A stretch of DNA of 64,000 nucleotides from CAYGSN01 sp964352675. GTDB lineage: Bacteria; Pseudomonadota; Alphaproteobacteria; Micavibrionales; Micavibrionaceae. The stretch spans positions 1-64,000 of the forward strand of contig CAYGSN010000010.1 of the NCBI GenBank assembly GCA_964352675.1. Direction: 5' to 3'. Of the stretch, positions 29,102-37,791 are shown one piece after another. The notes below the pieces were generated by a model that saw only the letters and a list, made by a program, of their open reading frames with translations, had not been told where the DNA came from and did no database searches. How positions within the stretch are numbered: position 1 is the first letter of the stretch; each line of letters starts with the position of its first letter. The position numbers and the translations under genes were made by a program.

Positions 29102-29521
29102 TTAGTTGCGTAACAAATCAATGGTTCTGAGCACCATCGAGCGCGATTGTTCAATTAGCCCCAGATTAGCCTCATAGGACCGCTGGGCTTCGCGCACGTC
29201 CATAACCTCAATCAGCGCATTCACATTCGGCATCTTCACATATCCGAACTCATCGGCCGCTGGATGCTCCGGCATATAACGTGTAGGGAATGGCGTTTTC
29301 ATATCCTCACCGATTTCATCCACCTCTACCATTTTTGCGCCCAGTTCCCGGTCCATCTGGTTTTTGAAGGTAATGGTCTGGCGGCGATACGGATCGGCCC
29401 CCGGCGCCGTCCCTGTTGTATCCGCATTGGCCACGTTTTCCGTGATAACCCGCAGGCGTGTTCCCTGCGCGCGCATACCCATGGCGGATATTTGCATGGC
29501 ATTGAGAAGTTCTGAACCCAT
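29102..29521 (-). CDS. flgC: Proximal rod protein FlgC
   Basis: A 139-residue axial rod subunit. The N-terminus NAMQISAMGMRAQGTRLRVI with ENVANADTTGTAPG and the C-terminus EAQRSYEANLGLIEQSRSM form the coiled-coil ends that assemble the rod. AAGGAG precedes the ATG by eight bases. Second gene of the flgB operon. Confidence 0.95.
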   Translation of the reverse strand: MGSELLNAMQISAMGMRAQGTRLRVITENVANADTTGTAPGADPYRRQTITFKNQMDRELGAKMVEVDEIGEDMKTPFPTRYMPEHPAADEFGYVKMPNVNALIEVMDVREAQRSYEANLGLIEQSRSMVLRTIDLLRN

Positions 29522-29554
29522 TGTCTTATCTCCTTTTATCCTGGCCTGTTATCC

Positions 29555-29971
29555 TTATGCCCCGATGCCCAGAGCCGTTTGGATCATGCCCACATTTTTC
29601 TGGTACAAATTGGTCATCAGGTTGTAATCCATTGTGTTGCGCCCGGCCTTGATGAGTTGCTCCTCCATGATCACCGCATTGCCTTCCGGCGCGACTTCAT
29701 AGACTTGCTTTTGTTCGCGGTTTTTTGGATCAACCACCGTGCCTGGCGTTGGTAAGTGACGCGCCTGCGTGGTTTCCATACTGACGGATAATTTATCCTG
29801 GTCGATCACCTTCTTCAGGACGCGGCCAAAATCCGCATCACGCAGGTCATGAGGCAGATAACCTGGCGTATCGGCATTGGAAACGTTCTGGGCTATAATC
29901 CGCTGGCGCTGGTTTAAAAAATCCATTTTTGCGCCGAGGGCTTTAAAAAGAGCAATATTTTCTGTAGTCAT
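29555..29971 (-). CDS. flgB: Proximal rod protein FlgB
   Basis: A 138-residue rod subunit with the flagellar-rod N-terminal motif RQRIIAQNVSNADTPGYLPH (about 22-41) and the C-terminal helix MDYNLMTNLYQKNVGMIQTA. It is the first gene of the leftward flgB-flgC-fliE-fliQ-fliR-flhB unit. A strong sigma-54-type promoter lies 60 bases upstream at 30032-30047. Confidence 0.95.
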   Translation of the reverse strand: MTTENIALFKALGAKMDFLNQRQRIIAQNVSNADTPGYLPHDLRDADFGRVLKKVIDQDKLSVSMETTQARHLPTPGTVVDPKNREQKQVYEVAPEGNAVIMEEQLIKAGRNTMDYNLMTNLYQKNVGMIQTALGIGA

Positions 29972-30031
29972 AGCTTAGTACCTGTTTTTTATTGTTTTTG
30001 AACCTTGCGGCTCCCACCTGGTAAGGACATA

Positions 30032-30047
30032 TGCAGAAAGCGTGCCA
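30032..30047 (-). promoter_or_regulatory. Sigma-54-type promoter of the flgB operon
   Basis: On the minus strand TGGCACG-N4-CTGCA, one mismatch from the -24/-12 consensus TGGCACG-N4-TTGCA with the correct GG-to-GC spacing. It faces flgB, whose start is at 29971. It ends three bases before the start codon of the divergent gene at 30050. Confidence 0.8.
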
Positions 30048-30049
30048 AG

Positions 30050-30418
30050 ATGGATGAATATGATGACGGCCGGAAAATATCGGAGGCCGAAAGGATAACC
30101 CCTTCTAATACAAGGAAAATTCCCAAGAGAAAGACGGCCGTATCCCTGAAAGACGGCACTGCGGAGGGTAAAATTCCGCACATCACAGCCGCAGGACGGG
30201 GAAAAATTGCCGAGAAGATTCTTGCCCTGGCTTTCGAGAATGGAATCAAGGTGCGCGAAGACAGTACATTGGCAGAAATGCTCGCCAAAATAGAAATCGA
30301 TAGCCCTATTCCCTCTGAGGCATTTATGGCCGTTGCGGAAATTTTATCCTATGTTTACAAAGCGAATGGACAGCCGAATCCATTTGAACGGCCTCTTAAT
30401 CATGATAAGAAGGAATAA
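30050..30418 (+). CDS. Stand-alone FlhB/EscU-type C-terminal domain protein
   Basis: A 122-residue soluble protein resembling only the cytoplasmic C-terminus of FlhB. VREDSTLAEMLAKIEIDSPI followed by PSEAFMAVAEILSYVYKANG aligns with the end of the full FlhB encoded at 26512-27588. The NPTH autocleavage motif and all membrane helices are absent. Similar small proteins (FlhX/YlqH-like) can partly replace the FlhB C-terminal fragment in other bacteria, so a role in export switching is inferred. The basic N-terminus (NTRKIPKRKT) is variable. The ATG is chosen because the upstream alternative (TTG at 30005) would run over the flgB promoter. The stop overlaps the next start. Confidence 0.8.
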   Translation: MDEYDDGRKISEAERITPSNTRKIPKRKTAVSLKDGTAEGKIPHITAAGRGKIAEKILALAFENGIKVREDSTLAEMLAKIEIDSPIPSEAFMAVAEILSYVYKANGQPNPFERPLNHDKKE

Positions 30419-30684
30419 TGACCAAAGAGCAGGATTTAAGAAACAGACTGGAAGCGCTGAGCAGCTTTCTTGAGAAGGTTCTGGAAGACATAGAGAATCA
30501 TAAAAAAATCCCCGAACTGGAAGTCATGGAGCAGGATGTCGTGAAGCTTTGTGCTGAAATAGAAACCCTGGTGCCGGAGCTGGCCCACACCATGAAGCCG
30601 CAAATGGGCGAAATTATTACAAGACTTGATACGCTGGCGGATCACCTTATGGCACTCAAGGAAGAGGAAAAGAAAACCCAATGA
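30418..30684 (+). CDS. Small helical flagellar-operon protein, unknown function
   Basis: An 88-residue protein predicted almost wholly helical and amphipathic, without membrane segment or signal. It begins MTKEQDLRNRLEALSSFLEK and is rich in Leu, Glu and Lys. I do not recognise the family. It lies between the FlhB-C-like gene (TAATG overlap) and fliO (ATGA overlap), so it is co-translated with export-gate genes. An export chaperone or FliT-like role is possible but unsupported. Confidence 0.7.
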   Translation: MTKEQDLRNRLEALSSFLEKVLEDIENHKKIPELEVMEQDVVKLCAEIETLVPELAHTMKPQMGEIITRLDTLADHLMALKEEEKKTQ

Positions 30685-31085
30685 TAGAAGGCTCCATGGA
30701 TCCCGGATTTTTTCCACAGATTTTCAAACTCTTCTTCGCGCTCAGCCTCGTGCTGCTTCTCATGGGCGGGTTGTATTACATCCTCAAAAGGCTGGGAATG
30801 GGCGGAGGTCTGCCCGTCAATGCTACGCGGCGACGCTTGAAAATCATTGAAACGCTGCCGATTGATGCGCGCCGCCGCCTTATGATTATACAGCGCGATG
30901 AAAAACAGCATCTTGTGATTCTGGGCACGAATAGCGAAACTGTGGTGGAAGCAGATATTGATGTTCCACAGGCCGCGCCCGGAAAACCCTCAAAGCTCAA
31001 AGCTATTCATCCGCCGCGCGGAATCTCTCAAACCGGAGTGGATAACAATGGCCAAGCAAAAAAGATACTGGATTACATAAAATGA
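30681..31085 (+). CDS. fliO: FliO-like flagellar biosynthesis protein
   Basis: A 134-residue protein with one N-terminal membrane helix (about 13-34) and a small cytoplasmic domain. VNATRRRLKIIETLPIDARR and LMIIQRDEKQHLVILGT are the FliO/FliZ signature. FliO helps FliP pentamer assembly. It overlaps fliP by four bases (ATGA), the expected neighbour. Confidence 0.88.
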   Translation: MIEGSMDPGFFPQIFKLFFALSLVLLLMGGLYYILKRLGMGGGLPVNATRRRLKIIETLPIDARRRLMIIQRDEKQHLVILGTNSETVVEADIDVPQAAPGKPSKLKAIHPPRGISQTGVDNNGQAKKILDYIK

Positions 31086-31861
31086 AAAACAAAGGCAGAA
31101 CCACCCGTTTCCTTATCGCCGCTATAGCCGCCCTTGCACTCTGGCTTGTGCTGCCTGTTGAGGCGCTTGCGCAGTCGGTGAATATCGACTTCGGCCAGGA
31201 AGGCGACGGCACGGTAACCGGGCGTATTGTCCAGCTAGTAGCACTGATGACAGTGCTTACGCTGGCGCCGTCGATCCTGATTATGATGACCAGCTTCACC
31301 CGAATTGTCGTGGTCCTGTCTTTCCTGCGCACCGCAATCGGGATTCAGCAAACTCCACCAAATACCGTCATGTTATCTTTGGCTCTCTTCCTGACATTCT
31401 TCATCATGGCTCCGGTGCTGGAGACGGTATATACCGATTCCGTACAACCCCTGATCGAAGAACAAATTGATGAAATAGAGGCATTTGACCGTGGCATCAT
31501 TCCGTTTAAACGCTTTATGCTTCAACATGTTAGGGACAAAGATCTCAACCTTTTTATGAACTTGACGGAGACTGAATATCCCGAAGATCCTCTGGCTACC
31601 CCCCTGCAAATTGTTGTTCCAGCCTTTATGATTTCGGAGCTCCGCCGTGCCTTTGAAATTGGCTTTATGCTGTTCCTCCCCTTCCTTGTTATCGACCTTG
31701 TAACAGCCTCAATCCTTATGTCCATGGGGATGATGATGCTGCCGCCCGTAACAATTTCCCTGCCGTTCAAGATTATATTCTTTGTTCTGGTGGATGGGTG
31801 GTATCTGATTGCAGGCACCATGCTGCAGAGTTTTGACCAGCCGCCGCTGGTCCAACCTTAA
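31082..31861 (+). CDS. fliP: Flagellar export gate protein FliP
   Basis: A 259-residue core subunit of the export gate. A signal-like N-terminus ends near EALAQSVNID. LAPSILIMMTSFTRIVVVLS followed by LRTAIGIQQTPPNTVMLSLA and, further on, MGMMMLPPVTISLPFKI are diagnostic. It ends 10 bases before the convergent TPR-protein gene. Confidence 0.96.
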   Translation: MKNKGRTTRFLIAAIAALALWLVLPVEALAQSVNIDFGQEGDGTVTGRIVQLVALMTVLTLAPSILIMMTSFTRIVVVLSFLRTAIGIQQTPPNTVMLSLALFLTFFIMAPVLETVYTDSVQPLIEEQIDEIEAFDRGIIPFKRFMLQHVRDKDLNLFMNLTETEYPEDPLATPLQIVVPAFMISELRRAFEIGFMLFLPFLVIDLVTASILMSMGMMMLPPVTISLPFKIIFFVLVDGWYLIAGTMLQSFDQPPLVQP

Positions 31862-31870
31862 ACAAAAAAC

Positions 31871-34800
31871 CTAGTTTGACTCTTTTGGTGGGGTCTTATA
31901 GCTGTTGAGGAAATCAGAGAACAAATCCACCTCCGACATAATAGACATTAATGTCTCCCGATCCGCCAGCGCCGAACTCTGACGTGGCCGGGTAATAACC
32001 TCAAAAACGCGGGCACGCTCGGTCTGAGCCATTGCATCGCTGTATTTCTCCCGCATATTCGCCAGCCCCACACGGTCGCCGGCCAGATTCAAGGCCACGG
32101 CACGGTGGAGGATCAACGCGGCTTGTTCTTTCTCAAGCGGCCGGGTCAGGGATATATTCTCATCAATAATAACATCGGCCAATGCCTCGCCCGCATCATC
32201 CCAATACCCTGCATTCCAGGCAATGTCGGCGCGCAAACGATTTACATTCGGACTTGGACCCAGATCGTTCAGGAATGCAATGGCCTGCTCCGGCTTGCCT
32301 TGTTGCGACAACGCCCGAGCGCGCAGCATGGAAATTTCACGGAACCGGCTCTCGGTCTGCAGCTCTTCCGGTAAAACCTGCAGGATAGAGCTGGTTTTGT
32401 TCAGAGCCTCAACGGCTTTATCCGGCTCTTTGTCCAATAGCTGGATTGCCGCCAAACGCGTACCGACACGAAAGGCATCCAGCCCCCCTGCCCTGTGATT
32501 AAGTTGATATTCCAGCAATTTTGCAGCACGCGTCAAAAGTTCGCCCTTCACCAAATGCTCTGCCAGCTTCTCGGCCACTTCATCCCCGCGCGCATCGAGC
32601 GGCAAAAGCTCGGAAAATTGTTCATACAAAGCCGCAGCCTCCAAAGGCGAAAGTTTCTCCAGATCAGGGCCGATAAAAAGCTCGGCAAAAACATTTGTCA
32701 TTTCGCTGGTGATGCGCCGCCCCAGCTCTGTCCCTGCCACCTGTTCGGCCGCCTCCCGCATAATGTTCAGGCCCTTCACATGCTCGCCAGCCTCAAAATA
32801 GGTCTTGCCCAGCCAGTAATTGATCTGCCCCTCCAGTTCATCCCCGCGCCAGGAGTAACGCAGCCGCTCAAGCCTGTCGATCGCTTTCTTCGAATCTATT
32901 TCCTTTTCATCGAGTAAGAGCCGTGCCAACGCAAGTCCGGCTTTTGCGCGGTATAAATCGTCCGGCCCGGTCGTAAGTGGTTCCCAGAATTTTTTGGTGG
33001 CCTCAACATCGCCGCGCTGGCGGGCTGCTTCCCCCTTCAGATAATCAAAATAAGCCTGTTGTTGCAGCGATAGCTTATTCTTGTTTTCAGCAATCAGACC
33101 AAGAATATCCTCTCCCGTCTGCATATCCCCGGAGCGCAGGAAAATTTCGGCCAAAACCGGTGCCAAGCGCCCCAGAATTTCATCCGGATAATTCGCCAGA
33201 ATATCAATATTTTGCGGCAGAACTTCCGTGGCTTGTTGCCAGTCCCCCAGATCGGCCAGCGCAAAGGCCCGCCAGAAACCAATTTCCTCAAAGGCCTCCA
33301 GATCTTTGTCTGAAAGCAGCTTAAAAGCCTCTTCGCTGTTCCATCCCAGCGCGTAAGTCGCCCCGGTCAGAGCTTTAAAATCAGGATTGCTGGCCAGTTC
33401 AGGCAACTCCGCCTCAGCGTATTCAATAAAACCCAAAGCCTCAGCCCACATGCCGTTGGACAGATACATCCGTGCCAATGTGATCAACCCTTCGATCTGC
33501 GCTTCTTTTGTCAACGTGCCCAAGGTGGACATGACAATGTTTTCATTATCATTCAGCGCATCAACACCGCCAATCTGCCAGTTTTTAAAATCATAGACAT
33601 TCTTGACGCTGCTGCGCCCTTCCTGCTCGCGCTTATCCTGAGCTTGGCGCAAAGAGGCAATCTCGGCAATGGTATCCTCGGCACTCAGCGCAAGACCGCC
33701 AGGACGGGAAATTTTTACACCTTCCTCAGTAATCTCTACATTCAGATCGTCCACCTTCGGCAAAATCGCAAGACCAACAGGGGAATTCAAAAGCGTGAAA
33801 TCAACAAAATCTTTGGACGGCCCAGAAAATTGCTTGGCATCCAGAACGGTGACCGCCTTAATCGTCTTCCCCGTGGCCGGATCGGGGAGATCAATAACAG
33901 TTTGGGGTTCCTGCAGGGGCCACAGAATTTCAGCACCTCTTGCTCCATGCCCGTCAGTCCCGCTGCGCAAAGGGGCTATAGGCTCAGCATTGCTTGGCTT
34001 TTCCGATATAATCAAACGCCAGAGCAACCCGCCGCCCTGCCCCTTCATAATACCACCGGGCAGAGACTTGACCTGAAACAGTTTCCCCTGAGCAACATCT
34101 GTCGCAGAAACGGGCAGCATAGTTTGTGCATTCGGCCCACTTACCTGCGGACTGAGCAAGGTATCAGCAGCATTGTTCACAATCCAGATTTTTCCGGCAT
34201 GCTCAAAAATGCCGAGACTGGCTGCTTTGGTGGAGGAAACCGTCACCAGGTTCGTACCTATATCTGCCGAAGCAGACTCCGCAGCGGCCTGGTGCTCGGT
34301 CAGCTTTCCCGTCACATCCGAAATATCCTGCGAATCTCCGTCTTCTTCGCCTTCCTGCGCCGGAGCCAGATCCTCTTCGCTCGGCGGAATAACGGAATCA
34401 TTATTCAATTGCTCAATCTGCGATTTCAGAAATTCAAGCTCTTTGTCTTGAGAACTGCCCGCAGCCGCAGGCACGTTTTTAGCCGCTTCCGGAGGCTCGG
34501 CCTTTTTAGGTTGCTCTACCGGGGGGGGCGCCTGCACCGCCGCGGGGGCATCTTTGCCATTATAAATATCCAGCACCAGCCGACTGCCGGCTAAAAAATC
34601 GCGCACACGATTACCGCCGGAAATTTCAATGCGTACGGATAAAGGCGACTCGCTGAGAACGCTCACGGCACTTACATTGCGCAAGCCATCAACATTCACA
34701 CCCGATATATCAAGCTTTCCCGGCGATTGAAAACGGACCTCCACGGCGTCGTTCGAAACCACAGCTTCATATCGCGGCACAGACGGCCAGTCAAAGACCA

Positions 34801-34924
34801 GACGTGAATACTCCTCATGCGCACCTCCCCGCACGGTCACACTCGGCGCAGATGCGCTTTGCGCCTGTGCAACGAAAGGCGCAAAAACAAAAAGCAATAC
34901 CGTGAAAATCCGGACAATCCGCAT
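31871..34924 (-). CDS. Large secreted TPR protein, motility-locus associated
   Basis: A 1017-residue protein with a signal peptide (about 1-22, ending VAQAQS). An N-terminal beta domain (about 27-125; SRLVFDWPSVPRYEAVV) resembles AMIN-type domains. A Pro/Glu-rich low-complexity linker follows (about 128-205), then a middle beta region, and a long run of helical TPR-like repeats from about 450 to 1000. The sequence suggests a periplasmic scaffold. It is the last gene of the fliL-to-motB leftward run, 60 bases after motB. Related TPR proteins near motB occur in other alphaproteobacteria, but no function is established to my knowledge. Motor-associated periplasmic role is inference. Confidence 0.75.
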   Translation of the reverse strand: MRIVRIFTVLLFVFAPFVAQAQSASAPSVTVRGGAHEEYSRLVFDWPSVPRYEAVVSNDAVEVRFQSPGKLDISGVNVDGLRNVSAVSVLSESPLSVRIEISGGNRVRDFLAGSRLVLDIYNGKDAPAAVQAPPPVEQPKKAEPPEAAKNVPAAAGSSQDKELEFLKSQIEQLNNDSVIPPSEEDLAPAQEGEEDGDSQDISDVTGKLTEHQAAAESASADIGTNLVTVSSTKAASLGIFEHAGKIWIVNNAADTLLSPQVSGPNAQTMLPVSATDVAQGKLFQVKSLPGGIMKGQGGGLLWRLIISEKPSNAEPIAPLRSGTDGHGARGAEILWPLQEPQTVIDLPDPATGKTIKAVTVLDAKQFSGPSKDFVDFTLLNSPVGLAILPKVDDLNVEITEEGVKISRPGGLALSAEDTIAEIASLRQAQDKREQEGRSSVKNVYDFKNWQIGGVDALNDNENIVMSTLGTLTKEAQIEGLITLARMYLSNGMWAEALGFIEYAEAELPELASNPDFKALTGATYALGWNSEEAFKLLSDKDLEAFEEIGFWRAFALADLGDWQQATEVLPQNIDILANYPDEILGRLAPVLAEIFLRSGDMQTGEDILGLIAENKNKLSLQQQAYFDYLKGEAARQRGDVEATKKFWEPLTTGPDDLYRAKAGLALARLLLDEKEIDSKKAIDRLERLRYSWRGDELEGQINYWLGKTYFEAGEHVKGLNIMREAAEQVAGTELGRRITSEMTNVFAELFIGPDLEKLSPLEAAALYEQFSELLPLDARGDEVAEKLAEHLVKGELLTRAAKLLEYQLNHRAGGLDAFRVGTRLAAIQLLDKEPDKAVEALNKTSSILQVLPEELQTESRFREISMLRARALSQQGKPEQAIAFLNDLGPSPNVNRLRADIAWNAGYWDDAGEALADVIIDENISLTRPLEKEQAALILHRAVALNLAGDRVGLANMREKYSDAMAQTERARVFEVITRPRQSSALADRETLMSIMSEVDLFSDFLNSYKTPPKESN

Positions 34925-34984
34925 CTAAAAATGCTGCCACAGGGCGGGGGGAATCACAAGGTTCCACAACCGATATAGAAGAGC

Positions 34985-35827
34985 TTATCCAGAGCCATCC
35001 ATCTGCATCATCATGCGCTGACTCCCGTCGTCTTTCAGAACTACAATATCCACCCGACGCGACAGGCTGAGGCGATCCTCCTCACTCATATCTTCCGGTA
35101 GATCGTAATAACGTGCACTGGACAAGCCCCGCACAGTGACATGCCTCTCATAACCTACATTCTCCAGCACAGCCGCAACGTTGGCGGCCCGCACCAATGA
35201 CAACTCCCAGTTCGATGCAAATTCACCTTCCTGGGAACTAATCGGCCGTGGATCGGTGTGCCCAATCACCTCAATACGGTTGCGAATACGGGTTAAAAGA
35301 TTGCCCACCGCATAAACCGCGCGCTTCCCGGTCAGGCGCATATCCGCCTTGCCCGATTCAAACAGAACAGCATCGGGAATGGAAATAATAAGCCGGTCAT
35401 GCTGCAGAATCAGCACGACATCACCCAGACGTTCATCCTGTGCTTTTACATCTTCGATCAACGTCTTGAGATACGGCAAAGCCAAAGCGCGAGAAAAATC
35501 GAGTTTATCGATATTGATCTCCTGCTGCGCGCCTTCAAAAGTCTGCTTGCTGTAAAATTTGCTAAAGCCCTGATTGATCGTAGTGGTCAGCTCTTCCCAT
35601 TTGTTTTCATCCGGCGTAGACATGGAATAAAGCAGCACAAAGAACGTCAGCATCAGCGCCATAATATCGGTGAAAGTGATCAGCCACAGCGGAACCGATT
35701 CCTCCTCAACCGGCGGCGTTTTTTTCCTTGAAACAGCCGGAGGAAGCATCAAGGAAAACTCGGCCTGCTCTTCATCAGCACCGTTCTGCTCATCCTTCTG
35801 CTCTTTTATCATTTTATCCTGGGTCAC
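34985..35827 (-). CDS. motB: Stator protein MotB
   Basis: A 280-residue peptidoglycan-anchored stator subunit. The single helix contains LITFTDIMALMLTFFVLLYS (about 48-67), with the ion-carrying Asp eight residues before the FF pair. The periplasmic OmpA-like domain includes IEVIGHTDPRPIS, NWELSLVRAANVAAVLE and VTVRGLSSARY. The N-terminal tail is unusually long and acidic. The gene overlaps the upstream MotB-like gene by four bases. MotA is not in this window. Confidence 0.9.
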   Translation of the reverse strand: MTQDKMIKEQKDEQNGADEEQAEFSLMLPPAVSRKKTPPVEEESVPLWLITFTDIMALMLTFFVLLYSMSTPDENKWEELTTTINQGFSKFYSKQTFEGAQQEINIDKLDFSRALALPYLKTLIEDVKAQDERLGDVVLILQHDRLIISIPDAVLFESGKADMRLTGKRAVYAVGNLLTRIRNRIEVIGHTDPRPISSQEGEFASNWELSLVRAANVAAVLENVGYERHVTVRGLSSARYYDLPEDMSEEDRLSLSRRVDIVVLKDDGSQRMMMQMDGSG

Positions 35828-36483
35828 TCGGGTTTTACTCCCACGGGATTAAAGGGTTCATAACGCCGGAAATAAAGATCAATTGTTTGGGATTCTCCAT
35901 CGCCCAACCCCGCCGTCACAAGATAGGGCGGCAATCCCGCCTCTTCAATTTTGGCTGCAAAACCGGATACTTTCTTTCCAGCCGTGCGAATACGCACCGG
36001 GTCACTATTCTGCAGTTCTGCAGGGTTGCCGTTGAGATTCAAAACCATATCCATGCGATACGGCACATCGTTTTCCGCGTCCAACAAAGAAACCAGAGTT
36101 GCCATGAACTCCGTTCTTTCTACCTGCGACAAATCACCCTCTTTTAAAGGCTCCAACAATTGTGCTTCAAAATCTTCTAGATTGAGGCGCAGAAGCATCT
36201 CCGTCCCCAGGCGGTTTTTACTAGCCTTAATTCCTGCAATTTGTGCACTAAAAAGCTTGTTCAGGCGGTCCAGCGAATCTCCCTCGCGAAAAGACTCCAT
36301 CGTGTCTTCCTCAATATTCGGGGCCAGCTCGGCTTCGTTAACGGGCTTCGTGGAAAAAGAAATCGACAGGCTCTGGATAATCGACTCGGCCTTCAACTCC
36401 TCATAGCTCGACATTGAGTTGAGGATAATAAAAAATGACAAAAGCATTACGAACAGCGAGAGCGCAAGAAATTGATTGGCCAT
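35824..36483 (-). CDS. MotB-like membrane protein lacking the ion-binding Asp
   Basis: A 219-residue protein with one N-terminal helix (ANQFLALSLFVMLLSFFIIL) that lines up with the MotB helix, with Ser in place of the essential Asp eight residues before FF. The C-terminus (RTAGKKVSGFAAKIEEAGLP, then YLVTAGLGDGE) looks like a shortened OmpA-type peptidoglycan-binding half. It overlaps motB by four bases, so the pair is probably made together. It cannot conduct ions by the usual mechanism; an accessory stator or docking role is inferred. Confidence 0.75.
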   Translation of the reverse strand: MANQFLALSLFVMLLSFFIILNSMSSYEELKAESIIQSLSISFSTKPVNEAELAPNIEEDTMESFREGDSLDRLNKLFSAQIAGIKASKNRLGTEMLLRLNLEDFEAQLLEPLKEGDLSQVERTEFMATLVSLLDAENDVPYRMDMVLNLNGNPAELQNSDPVRIRTAGKKVSGFAAKIEEAGLPPYLVTAGLGDGESQTIDLYFRRYEPFNPVGVKPE

Positions 36484-36553
36484 GTAATCAGTATAAGCGC
36501 TAAACGCTCAAAAAAACAGGCTTGAAAGTACTGAAAATAAAAGCGGACGCGCT

Positions 36554-37171
36554 CTAGTCAAACTCCTCCAGGAGCTTGTCTATGTCCGACTGTGTGATGG
36601 CTTTATCGGGCATCTGTGGACCGTTCAGCAAGGCCGCATCGCCCGTAGGGGCCTCGGCCTTTGTAGCAGAGATACCGTCTTCCATCCCCGGCAACTTGCT
36701 GCCCAAGACCCCCAGAAGGGCGCTGACCTTTGCCTCTATGGTTTTCAGCGTGCTTACAACCTTGGTAATACGTTGCCCGGTAATGTCCTGAAAAGAACAC
36801 GCCTCATAAATCTTCATGGTTTCGGCCATAAGAGCATCGCCATCTGGGCCACCCACTTTGCCCGCGACTTCCTGAATAAGATCACAACTATCCATAATGG
36901 TTCCCGTGGCCTCGGCCGTTGCAGCAACCACAGCATCCAGCTCATCGGTGGCAGTCGGAATATGCGTATCGTTGATTTCCTTCGGGCTGGATTGTCCCAG
37001 CTCCTGGCGTGCTTCTTCTATAATGTCCTGAAGCTGCTTGAGTTCCTTATATATAGCTTCGCGAGATACCTCTCCAGCCTGCTCCACTTTGGAAATAACA
37101 GATGAAATAATCTGCACGACTTTATCACGGCCAAAACTCTCCGCATGTGGTTTTTTCGCAGCTTCAGTCAT
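36554..37171 (-). CDS. cheZ: Chemotaxis phosphatase CheZ
   Basis: A 205-residue, largely helical CheY-P phosphatase. The catalytic region YEACSFQDITGQRITKVV (about 126-143) carries the Asp and Gln in QDITGQR. The extreme C-terminus QSDIDKLLEEFD matches the CheY-binding tail. It lies 49 bases downstream of cheY on the same strand. Confidence 0.9.
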   Translation of the reverse strand: MTEAAKKPHAESFGRDKVVQIISSVISKVEQAGEVSREAIYKELKQLQDIIEEARQELGQSSPKEINDTHIPTATDELDAVVAATAEATGTIMDSCDLIQEVAGKVGGPDGDALMAETMKIYEACSFQDITGQRITKVVSTLKTIEAKVSALLGVLGSKLPGMEDGISATKAEAPTGDAALLNGPQMPDKAITQSDIDKLLEEFD

Positions 37172-37220
37172 TTAAATAACTCTCCTCATATCAGCTCTCA
37201 AAAATATTTAAAACAAACCC

Positions 37221-37610
37221 CTAAAAATCGCCGATCACACTGGCCATTTTGGATTTCAACGTTTCAGCATTGAACGGCTTAACAATGTAATTATTAACTC
37301 CGGCCTGTTTGGCGGCGATAACGTTTTCCGTCTTGCTCTCCGCCGTCACCATAATAAACGGGACGTTTTTGATGTTATCGTTCGATCCGCGCACCTGCTT
37401 CAACAGGTCCAGCCCCGTCATCGGCTCCATATTCCAGTCCGATATAATAAGGCCGTAAGTTTTTTGCTTTATTTTCTCATAGGCCTCTTCACCATTCGTG
37501 GCCTCATCCACATTGCTGAATCCCAGCTGTTTCAGAAGGTTTTTGATAATGCGCAACATCGTGTTGTAGTCATCCACAATGAGAATGTTCATGTTTTTAT
37601 CTACGGACAA
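37221..37610 (-). CDS. cheY: Chemotaxis response regulator CheY
   Basis: A 129-residue single receiver domain. ILIVDDYNTMLRIIKNLLKQ gives the acidic pair, LIISDWNMEPMTG the phospho-acceptor Asp, VTAES the Thr switch and NYIVKPFNAETL the conserved Lys. The start is TTG at 37610, because AAAGGAG lies seven bases upstream; an in-frame ATG six codons later has no comparable site. It is followed by cheZ. Confidence 0.92.
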   Translation of the reverse strand: MSVDKNMNILIVDDYNTMLRIIKNLLKQLGFSNVDEATNGEEAYEKIKQKTYGLIISDWNMEPMTGLDLLKQVRGSNDNIKNVPFIMVTAESKTENVIAAKQAGVNNYIVKPFNAETLKSKMASVIGDF

Positions 37611-37791
37611 GAGATATCTCCTTTAATATGTAGAAATTATAATACCAAATTCAGTATGTCGAAAAATCCTTAATGCTTGGTAAGCACATCTTTACTGTAT
37701 AAGAAAACCCAGAAACTTTGTAGCAGCTTACACTCTACAGGAATACATCAGCATGAAAAAGGGGATAATTTTCTATGACAGCAAACGAAGA

